DNA of 64,000 nt from Bacillota bacterium (GTDB taxonomy: Bacteria; Bacillota; Clostridia; Acetivibrionales; DTU013), in assembly GCA_023412665.1 (NCBI GenBank), contig JAEZCA010000046.1, positions 1-64,000 of the forward strand, written 5' to 3'. A model generated the notes under the pieces. It did no database searches. It was not told where the DNA came from and saw only the letters and a list, made by a program, of their open reading frames with translations. Below are positions 57,534-64,000 of this stretch, piece after piece (position 1 is the first letter of the stretch; each line of letters starts with the position of its first letter). The position numbers and the translations under genes are program-made.

Positions 57534-58397
57534 TCAGCCAAAGCTCCTTCCAAACCGCCTTTCCATTTTATAAATGAACGATAGAAGCGCGGATACAACC
57601 GCCATCATTATGAGGGCCGCCGCAGAGAGCCGCTGGTATGACAGATTGAAGAAATTGTTGTTCATAAAGTGCTGCAGCTGGTATATGGCCGGGTGAGGAT
57701 AGCTTCCTGCCAGCAGGTAGGCCTCACGGAATACCTTGAAGGAATTTATCATAGAGACGATGAATACAAAAAAGGCTGTCGGTATAATAAATGGAATCGT
57801 TATTTTCCTTATGCATGCAAAACGTCCCGCCCCTTCGATCCTTGCTGTTTCAAAATACTCCCCGGGTATGCTGTTCAGCCCTGCAAGAAACAGGATGACA
57901 TTATAGCCGCAATTCTTCCATATGTAAATCAGCACCAGAACTCCAACAGACCAGCCGGTCCTCATCCAATCCACAGGTACGATGCCGAAATTCTGCAGGA
58001 AGTTATTCAATGTCCCATATTCATTGAATATGATCTGCCAGACTAATATTACCGAAGCTACAGGCAGCACAATCGGCATTACAAAAAAGGTCCTGAATTT
58101 TGATATTCCTTTAAGCTTTTTATTCAACAGCATCGCCAACAGGAATGAGATCGCTATTATGAGCGGTACGCTGATCAGATTGAATATAAGTGTGTTTTTT
58201 GCCGCCAGCAGAAATGAGTCGCTTTTAATGACACCTCTCAAATTTTCCAGCCCGGTGAACTTTTTTCTCCCGACGCCCTGGGTGAAGCAGTAATACAGGC
58301 TGACAGCAGAAGGTATCAGGAAGAACATTGCAAATCCAGACAGGCTTGGCAATATAAATGAATAGCCGGCAACGGCCTCCCTTGTCTTTAGCCTCAT
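57534..58397 (-). CDS. ABC sugar permease, MalF type
   Basis: The 287-residue protein is the MalF/UgpA-type partner. It starts FILPSLSGFAMFFLIPSAVS, with FFVMPIVLPVASVILVWQII and the EAA loop YFETARIEGAGRFACIRKIT followed by IPFIIP. Six membrane segments are visible. It forms a heterodimer with the MalG-type protein encoded next. Its gene begins 14 bp after the binding-protein gene. GAGAGGTAGG precedes the ATG. Confidence 0.92.
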   Translation of the reverse strand: MRLKTREAVAGYSFILPSLSGFAMFFLIPSAVSLYYCFTQGVGRKKFTGLENLRGVIKSDSFLLAAKNTLIFNLISVPLIIAISFLLAMLLNKKLKGISKFRTFFVMPIVLPVASVILVWQIIFNEYGTLNNFLQNFGIVPVDWMRTGWSVGVLVLIYIWKNCGYNVILFLAGLNSIPGEYFETARIEGAGRFACIRKITIPFIIPTAFFVFIVSMINSFKVFREAYLLAGSYPHPAIYQLQHFMNNNFFNLSYQRLSAAALIMMAVVSALLSFIYKMERRFGRSFG

Positions 58398-58411
58398 ACC
58401 TACCTCTCACA

Positions 58412-59866
58412 TTACTCGTACATATAGAGCCTTATTTTATCCTCTATAATGCTTGCTGTCTGTTCGGCTGTTTTCTTGCCTTCAAGGAAAGGCTCGCATT
58501 CCTCGTCGATTATCTCATAGACCACCGGATCGACCCTGTCGCACTCACCGAGCTCTTCGATCCTGTTTAGGAGCGCCCTGTTCCACTCCGTTCTTTTTGC
58601 ATCCGGCTTACTGAAATTCTTGATGTCCTCGAACAGCTCCTTGTTTTTCGCTATTCTTTCACTCTCTGACATATTGCCATCGATCCTGACATTGCCGAAG
58701 CCAAAAGTGGCATCCAGTAAAAATGCATCATTATTGACCGGTATATAAAAGGACATTTTGTTAAAATTAGCTGTCGTTCCTTCCCTGACCGTACTGCCCT
58801 GATATTTTTCAGAAATCAGCTGGCTGATAAAATCATACGTATCTTCTTTATATTTGCAGTTCACATTGATCCCATATGATACGGCCGGCTGCAGCAATAT
58901 TTTACTTTCCCCATAATAGGAAGGATATAGATAGAGCTCCGTATCCAGGTTAAAATCACTTTTGGCCCATCCCATCAAACTTCTGTTATCAACTATGAGA
59001 CAATTACCCGATTCAAATTCCGGTATCTTGCATTTAAATATACTGCCATAGCCTGATGTGCCCGTGCTTCCAATTTCTGAATAATCAATTTTACGAATCG
59101 TGCCTGCAAATTTCTTGTACATATTCAGGACTTCTATGAATTCAGGTGAAGAGAACCTTGTCTCCTTTTTATTTATGTCTATGATTGGAACACCGCTGAT
59201 TTTCACAAAATCGCTGCACAACAGTCCGGATATGGTACAGGCGAAATATTTACCTTCGTTGTTATTTGCCTCCATATAGCTGCAGGCAAAATCGACAAAA
59301 TTCTTTAGATTATACTGGGGGCCTTCCGTTATAAGGCCATTTTTCTCAAGCTCTCCCTTTTTAGCATAGAACCCGAGAAAGTTATAAGAGATAGGTATGA
59401 AATATCTTTTGCCGTCGATCACACCATAATCAAGTACCTTAGTATTGTAATCCGGCAGTTTGAACTCCTTGTCACCGGCTATCAGTTCATTGAGGTCATA
59501 GAATATACCGGAAGCTGCCACCTTGCTGACAGCGGGGAACAATAAGGGATCAATGACAATAATATCGGGGCCTTCTCCAACCGATAAACCTGTGACTATC
59601 TTATTTATGAAATTTTCATCGGCTTTTAGTTCAGTCGACTTGATGAAAATATCTTTATGGGCATTGTTGTACTCGCTTGCTGCATGTGCAATATTGGGCT
59701 CCAACGGTGTCGTAATCAGTGTTATCACCCGTTGTTCCTGCTCGGCTCCAACCGTAGGCTCTGGAGAATCAGTACTTTCATTATTGCTGCTGCAGGAACT
59801 CACTGCCGCAGTCAACGCAATAGCTGCAAGAAAACATGCTGCCTTTCTAATTAGCAAACGGTTCAT
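58412..59866 (-). CDS. Extracellular solute-binding lipoprotein (family 1)
   Basis: The 484-residue protein begins MNRLLIRKAACFLAAIALTA and has the lipobox AVSSC, so it is a membrane-anchored lipoprotein. The body looks like a family 1 sugar-binding protein (GPDIIVIDPLLFPAVSKVAA, YFIPISYNFLGFYAKKGELE). ATG 59866 has AGGAGG about 10 nt upstream and gives a normal signal peptide; the 18 residues from an earlier in-frame start are rejected. The two permeases follow. The ligand cannot be read from the sequence. Upstream is a dead subtilase lipoprotein and a two-component system. Confidence 0.9.
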   Translation of the reverse strand: MNRLLIRKAACFLAAIALTAAVSSCSSNNESTDSPEPTVGAEQEQRVITLITTPLEPNIAHAASEYNNAHKDIFIKSTELKADENFINKIVTGLSVGEGPDIIVIDPLLFPAVSKVAASGIFYDLNELIAGDKEFKLPDYNTKVLDYGVIDGKRYFIPISYNFLGFYAKKGELEKNGLITEGPQYNLKNFVDFACSYMEANNNEGKYFACTISGLLCSDFVKISGVPIIDINKKETRFSSPEFIEVLNMYKKFAGTIRKIDYSEIGSTGTSGYGSIFKCKIPEFESGNCLIVDNRSLMGWAKSDFNLDTELYLYPSYYGESKILLQPAVSYGINVNCKYKEDTYDFISQLISEKYQGSTVREGTTANFNKMSFYIPVNNDAFLLDATFGFGNVRIDGNMSESERIAKNKELFEDIKNFSKPDAKRTEWNRALLNRIEELGECDRVDPVVYEIIDEECEPFLEGKKTAEQTASIIEDKIRLYMYE

Positions 59867-60021
59867 TTCAACTATCCTCCTGAAATCTAATGTTAGTGCA
59901 TAAGAAAATCGGCACTGCATTCACTGTCTGACCTATATTTAAGAATAATGATACTGGGGTCATATGATAAGTGACGCGGGTCACAAGAAAAGTAACATTT
60001 ATTACGAAGATTATCGATCTC

Positions 60022-61260
60022 TCATGATAATCCATGAATAAGTTCTAAAGGGTCGACGATCTTTTTTAGCTTATATTCATGCTCTATATTGTCATTTTTC
60101 ACAATTACAATGTCCCCTGTTTCCAGGGCCTTCTCCCAGAATAACTGAGGATCGGTATCGGGCCTGACCTGGCAGGCAAGAGCATACAATCCTGCAATAT
60201 ATGCCGGGGCCATAACCGGATCGCCGGTTCTGTAGAACGCATAATCATTATGCCCTATCGGGCTCGCCGTACACCTGGAATCCATGGGTACCAGCAGCGC
60301 TTCCCTTGCACGTGTGTATCGCTGGAACAAGAAAAACCTGCCGGCCCAATCATTTCCCGGAACGTAGGAGTCTGCGTCGTCAGGATCGGCAAGAGGGTCC
60401 CTTCCAAGGCCCTTATAATCCATTTCATGATCATATACTTTGGGGAGGGAATCTGTAATAACGAAAATTCCATCCTGCTTTGCCATTTCAATGGCTTTCA
60501 TTGCATTCTCATTTCCGGTATCCGCAGGGTCCCATCCCTCACTGATCAATAATACTCTTATCTTATTGGCCTGAGGCAGAGTCCTGTTTATTTCTATTAT
60601 CCTGTTAATGGCTTCTGCGGCACTCGTATTACTTGTGTTATCAGAAGCAGGCTCGCTTTCGTTATTCAGCGTGCAGGCAATATAGTAAATGCTAGCTCCC
60701 GGAGCAACACCCGTGCTTTTGCCCGCAGCGACAGATACTGCCGCACATCCGGCTACGGTAGCCGTTTCATCGCGGCAGTCCAGCTCTTCATATAGCATCA
60801 GTCTGTCCCTGTACTCAATATGGTCCGTCAGCAATGCGCTGCCTATGATGGCAATACCTACTCCGCTGCCGGTGACCCCTTCTTTATGAAGTGAGTGTAT
60901 GTTTAGGCCTGGATTCTTGCCATATTTGAATATTTTCTTCGGATCGAAGCCAACCGGGAGAGCATACGGCCATTTTGTCAGCATGTCGAAATCGGCATGT
61001 ATCAGGTCGCTGTATCTTTCCTTCAGGTTATTGGCCGTCAGATCATATGAACGCAGATCGACCTGCAAAAAGCCGGGCTTGTATATGTCATAGGCGGGAA
61101 TGGTCGTCAATTTGCCTCTGCCAAGGTCAACGGCGGACGGAAACCTGGTAATACCCGGATTGCTCTCATGTTTTTGCAGCAGGCTGATATCACATCCGGA
61201 TAATCCGGATAATATAAGCGCTGCTGTGATCATTATGATAATACATCTGCGTGTCTTCAT
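60022..61260 (-). CDS. Subtilase-like lipoprotein lacking the catalytic triad
   Basis: The 412-residue protein starts MKTRRCIIIMITAALILSGL with lipobox SGC, so it is a lipoprotein. The fold follows peptidase S8: GVTGSGVGIAIIGSALLTDH stands where DTG is expected, DETATVAGCAAVSVAAGKST where HGTxVAG is expected, STGVAPGASIYYIACTLNN is retained, and YRTGDPVMAPAYIAGLYAL stands where GTSMAAP is expected. So Asp, His and Ser are all replaced while the scaffold remains. ATG 61260 follows GGAGG by 8 nt. It lies 34 bp after the response regulator gene and before the binding-protein gene. A ligand- or peptide-binding role at the cell surface is inferred. Confidence 0.8.
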   Translation of the reverse strand: MKTRRCIIIMITAALILSGLSGCDISLLQKHESNPGITRFPSAVDLGRGKLTTIPAYDIYKPGFLQVDLRSYDLTANNLKERYSDLIHADFDMLTKWPYALPVGFDPKKIFKYGKNPGLNIHSLHKEGVTGSGVGIAIIGSALLTDHIEYRDRLMLYEELDCRDETATVAGCAAVSVAAGKSTGVAPGASIYYIACTLNNESEPASDNTSNTSAAEAINRIIEINRTLPQANKIRVLLISEGWDPADTGNENAMKAIEMAKQDGIFVITDSLPKVYDHEMDYKGLGRDPLADPDDADSYVPGNDWAGRFFLFQRYTRAREALLVPMDSRCTASPIGHNDYAFYRTGDPVMAPAYIAGLYALACQVRPDTDPQLFWEKALETGDIVIVKNDNIEHEYKLKKIVDPLELIHGLS

Positions 61261-61294
61261 TGCAAATGCCTCCACAAAGCTCTTTATGCCAGAC

Positions 61295-61954
61295 TTATTC
61301 TCCATGCCCGATATTCTCTTTCAAAAAAATCACTGCGCAGGTCCTGTCACTGGTACCTATCTTGTTGTATATGGAGCTGATATAATTTTTTATCGTACCC
61401 TCCGAAAGGTGCAGCGCCGATGCGATCTGCCTGTTGCTGTAGCCCTTTGCCATCAGTCGGGTTATCTCCGTTTCTCTCTCGGAAAGTTCGGGAATTGCGC
61501 TCTTATCCTGCGGGTTCTTCTCCGGTGGTATTTGCGACAGCCTGGCCGCAAGCTTTGATGCAATATTGGACGGGATGAGCATATTGCCGGAGGCACCGTC
61601 CCGAACAGCTTCAATAAGCCTGTTGCCCTGTATGTCCTTCAAAAGATACCCGTTGGCTCCGAATTGCAGTGCCCGTATTACGAATTCATCATCGTCAAAG
61701 GTCGTCAGCATTATGACCACAGTTGAAGGAAAATCCTTTTTTATCAGCCGGACACTTTCCACACCATCCATCACAGGCATCCTTATATCCATCAGCACGA
61801 TGTCAGGCCGCAGTGCGGCAGTCATCTCATATGCCTCCAGTCCGTTTTTCGCCACACCCGCCACTTCCATATCATCCTCAAGCTCAAATATGGTTTTCAA
61901 TCCATCCCTCATCAGTGTCTGATCATCTGCAATAAGTATCCTGATCCTACCCAT
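61295..61954 (-). CDS. NarL/LuxR-family response regulator
   Basis: The 219-residue protein has a receiver domain (ILIADDQTLMRDGLKTIFEL; phospho-acceptor Asp56 in DIVLMDIRMPVMDG; Lys in GYLLKDIQ) and a C-terminal LuxR-type helix-turn-helix (LSERETEITRLMAKGYSNRQ, IASALHLSEGTIKNYISSIY). Its start overlaps the end of the histidine kinase gene by 8 bp. It is the natural partner of that kinase and probably controls the downstream lipoprotein and transporter genes. Confidence 0.95.
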   Translation of the reverse strand: MGRIRILIADDQTLMRDGLKTIFELEDDMEVAGVAKNGLEAYEMTAALRPDIVLMDIRMPVMDGVESVRLIKKDFPSTVVIMLTTFDDDEFVIRALQFGANGYLLKDIQGNRLIEAVRDGASGNMLIPSNIASKLAARLSQIPPEKNPQDKSAIPELSERETEITRLMAKGYSNRQIASALHLSEGTIKNYISSIYNKIGTSDRTCAVIFLKENIGHGE

Positions 61955-63149
61955 CCTTGCCCTCCCCGTCTACAGGAAAATCTATCAAGAGGCGGCAGCC
62001 CTCCCCCGGTATCGATGTAATGCCGAAATTGCCTCCGATCCCCTCTGCGCGTTCCTTCATCGCTGTCAGACCAAAACCCGGAGATATGGTCTCACAGCCC
62101 TTTCCATTATCCTTAAGCTCCATTATGACCCTGCCGTTTCTATAATCAAGCGCAAAAGCAAACTCTGTCGCCCTGCCGTGCCTGATCCCGTTTGTCAATC
62201 CCTCCTGCAATGCACTGAATATCACCTTCTCCTGACCCGCTGTCAAAGCAGGGAGCTCAGATACTCTGCAGTCGGCCGATATGCCTGCATGCACCTCGGT
62301 TTCTCTGATCAATGCCTTCAGAGACGGAATGAATGGCAATATGCCGCTGCCATCCTTCAGTATTTTAACGGAGGATCTTATATCGTTCAGCCCTTTCCTG
62401 ACCTGTTCCTGTGCCAGTTCAAGCTTTTGGACGGACAGCTCCTGGTTTTTCCCGACCAGTCTCTTTCCCGCCTCGATCTCAATAATAACGGTTGTCAGAG
62501 TATGCCCTATGGTGTCATGGATCTCTCGTGCTATCCTGTTCCTTTCTCGTAAAGCAGTCATTTCCTCGAGAGAATTCATCGTTTCATTCAATTTTTGGTT
62601 GGTTTCCTCAAGCTGCCGGGTCTTAACGCTGAGTTCATTCATTGCTGCGCTTAGGATCCTGCTTTGGTTGAATTGATATCCGGCAATATATATCATCCCT
62701 ATTGCAAATATAAAGTAAAAGGAAGCCTCAGCCATGCCGGGGAACTGATATTCGAAGTCAAAGTAATTCCATCTCGTATATTTGAAATTCATTGTCAGCA
62801 ATAAAGACACATATCCAATAAGCACATAGATAAAGCCATATTTGTTGAAGTAAAAGACCACCGCTTCTGCAGCTATCAAATAAAAGTAGATTTGCGAGAA
62901 TTTTGATGAATCTGCAAAATTAATATAAACTATGACGAGTATATCAACAAGAAGGATCAGTTTACCTATATTTTTTGTTTTTGATGTATCGGCAAAAAAG
63001 CCGCGGAAACAGATAGAGGCTGTGAAAAATGCAAACAGCACAATTAGGATCGATATATTGTCCAAATTGTTCAATGCGACCAGAACCGCAGCCATCAGTG
63101 ATAAAAGAGCAAATGTGGCTGATATGACCCTTTGAGTTTTCTCACTCAT
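61947..63149 (-). CDS. Sensor histidine kinase (HisKA_3 / DesK-NarX type)
   Basis: The 400-residue protein has about six membrane segments in its first 170 residues (for example ISILIVLFAFFTASICF and FIYVLIGYVSLLLTM). A coiled coil follows (LEETNQKLNETMNSLEEMTA), then the HisKA_3 phospho-acceptor RIAREIHDTIGHTLTTVIIE. The ATPase domain has an N-box EGLTNGIRHG, a G1 box LKDNGKGCE and GFGLTAMKERAEGIGG. There is no large extracytoplasmic domain, so it may sense a membrane signal or a partner such as the subtilase-like lipoprotein. It heads the minus-strand run. Confidence 0.94.
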   Translation of the reverse strand: MSEKTQRVISATFALLSLMAAVLVALNNLDNISILIVLFAFFTASICFRGFFADTSKTKNIGKLILLVDILVIVYINFADSSKFSQIYFYLIAAEAVVFYFNKYGFIYVLIGYVSLLLTMNFKYTRWNYFDFEYQFPGMAEASFYFIFAIGMIYIAGYQFNQSRILSAAMNELSVKTRQLEETNQKLNETMNSLEEMTALRERNRIAREIHDTIGHTLTTVIIEIEAGKRLVGKNQELSVQKLELAQEQVRKGLNDIRSSVKILKDGSGILPFIPSLKALIRETEVHAGISADCRVSELPALTAGQEKVIFSALQEGLTNGIRHGRATEFAFALDYRNGRVIMELKDNGKGCETISPGFGLTAMKERAEGIGGNFGITSIPGEGCRLLIDFPVDGEGKDG

Positions 63150-63215
63150 TTTCGCCTCGGCAATACATTTATATGCATTTATTGTAATATAATTTCGGTT
63201 TTACCGCAATGCTTC

Positions 63216-63249
63216 GGGGTCAGGCTTGAGTAATTCCAAGCCTGGCCCC
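63216..63249. repeat. Interspersed GGGGTCAGGCTTGA element, copy 3, extended to a 13-bp palindrome
   Basis: GGGGTCAGGCTTGAGTAATT then CC is identical to copy 2. Here it is followed by AAGCCTGGCCCC, so GGGGTCAGGCTTG pairs with CAAGCCTGGCCCC over 13 positions (one G-U pair) around an 8-nt loop. It lies between divergent genes, just upstream of the SLH gene promoter. Confidence 0.85.
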
Positions 63250-63256
63250 GATTTTG

Positions 63257-63285
63257 TTGACTGTGAAAAATGTCCATGATATAAT
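63257..63285 (+). promoter_or_regulatory. Strong sigma-A promoter of the SLH gene
   Basis: TTGACT (63257-63262), a 17-bp spacer and TATAAT (63280-63285) give a near-consensus promoter, with a leader of about 100 nt. This suits an abundant surface protein. Confidence 0.88.
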
Positions 63286-63392
63286 TTTATACTAAGGTAG
63301 GTAGATTTAGGAAGATTTGAGCGAAAGGCGTCAACATTTCTTATTTTAGTAAATCCGGAAATCATAAAAATAGACAAGGAGTGTGCAAAAGT

Positions 63393-64000
63393 ATGAAAAA
63401 TCTCAAAAGGCTATCCGCAGCAGTTCTAATAGTAGCATTGGTGCTTACTTCAATGACTGCTGTATTCGCAGCTGATGCAGGTACAGTAGCAAACGCTGAC
63501 AAGGCTGCAACATTAAAAGATCTGGGTCTTTATTCAGGTCAGGATGCAAACGACCCTAAAGTTGGTTTAGAGAACGCATTGACTACACAGGATTCACTAA
63601 TATTTTTAGCAAAATTATTCGGTTACAATGATGCTGCTAATGCTTTATCAGCTGACCAAGTATCTCAAGCATTAGCTAAATTTGATGATGCTGCCAGCAT
63701 TTCAGATTATGCTAAGAATGTAGTTGCATATTCAGCAACAAATAGTATTTTAAGCGGTATGACAGATGGCCAAAAATTCTTTGTAGGCGCTAAGGATACT
63801 GTTACAGCTGCCAGATTTGCTACATTCATGCTCAAGCAAATGGGTATTACAGTTGCGGATTACAAAGAATCAGTTGCTAAGCTTGCAGAAACTAAAGGAA
63901 GCACGGTCGATGCGACTGTAACAGGTGATTTAACCAGAGATGCTGCAGTTGGTGTTATGTATGGTGCTCTAACAGCTGAAAAGGCTAGCGGAAAGACAGT
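63393..64000 (+). CDS. S-layer homology domain protein, N-terminal part; 3' end beyond window
   Basis: The visible part (about 202 residues) starts MKNLKRLSAAVLIVALVLTS with a signal peptide cut near VFAADAG. SLH-like repeats follow: KAATLKDLGLYSGQDANDPK, TTQDSLIFLAKLFGYNDAAN, ARFATFMLKQMGITVADYKE. This is the usual start of clostridial S-layer or large surface proteins. AAGGAG lies 12 nt before the ATG. A near-consensus promoter lies about 110 bp upstream, so expression should be high. The frame is open to the window edge. Confidence 0.93.
   Translation, partial: MKNLKRLSAAVLIVALVLTSMTAVFAADAGTVANADKAATLKDLGLYSGQDANDPKVGLENALTTQDSLIFLAKLFGYNDAANALSADQVSQALAKFDDAASISDYAKNVVAYSATNSILSGMTDGQKFFVGAKDTVTAARFATFMLKQMGITVADYKESVAKLAETKGSTVDATVTGDLTRDAAVGVMYGALTAEKASGKT

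Overview
The window looks like chromosomal DNA of an anaerobic, Gram-positive member of the Clostridia. The reasons are strong GGAGG ribosome sites, sigma-A promoters, S-layer homology proteins, a Feo system under Fur boxes, lipoprotein-type solute-binding proteins, and relatives of common clostridial hypothetical families. This placement is an inference; there is no rRNA or other marker gene. No tRNA, rRNA or CRISPR array was seen. Both ends cut genes: feoB at position 1 and an SLH protein at 64000.

Layout. (1) 1-3.2 kb: feoA/feoB, each with its own Fur box, separated by 48-bp tandem repeats and preceded by 41-bp tandem repeats; then a frameshifted clostridial hypothetical gene. (2) 3.5-11.7 kb: an AraC regulator remnant, a two-gene glycosidase operon (GH127-like and GH27), a membrane protein ending in an L7/L12-type domain, an alpha/beta hydrolase, two unknown genes and a copper-amine-oxidase-type remnant. 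(3) 11.7-52.3 kb: a long accessory region dominated by DNA helicases, nucleases and probable defence modules, almost all on the minus strand. In order these are UvrD-like / mini zinc ORF / DprA-like / RecQ-PRTase; HNH-membrane / YkgJ / glycine-zipper / TerB-like; a Wadjet (Jet/MksBEFG-type) operon; DUF1643 plus a PGN_0703-type nuclease; an HD hydrolase; a PLD-helicase; a ParB-like pair; an Abi-type reverse transcriptase broken at its 3' end by an IS256 element; a MazG / nuclease-helicase / HNH trio; a giant exonuclease-RecQ-UvrD fusion; and an AAA/DUF4143 ATPase. (4) 52.5-64 kb: an SLH/leucine-rich-repeat surface protein, then an eight-gene minus-strand run (histidine kinase, response regulator, catalytically dead subtilase lipoprotein, sugar-type binding protein, two permeases, HlyD-type adaptor, FtsX/MacB-type permease), and the start of an SLH gene.

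How it fits together. The centre reads as a defence island. The best-known module is Wadjet, an SMC-type complex that senses and cuts plasmids. Its jetA is split by what looks like one lost A in an A-run. Around it are several less familiar cassettes that recur on the same theme of helicase plus nuclease plus nucleotide-handling enzyme; the MazG trio and the DprA/RecQ-PRTase operon are the best candidates for undescribed systems. The island shows ongoing decay and rearrangement: an IS256 insertion with an 8-bp target duplication, scars of extra copies of the exonuclease-RecQ-UvrD gene, two frameshifts and several gene remnants. A second theme is in-frame expansion of short tandem repeats inside otherwise conserved proteins (FeoB, JetC, the UvrD-like helicase and the L7/L12-fusion protein).
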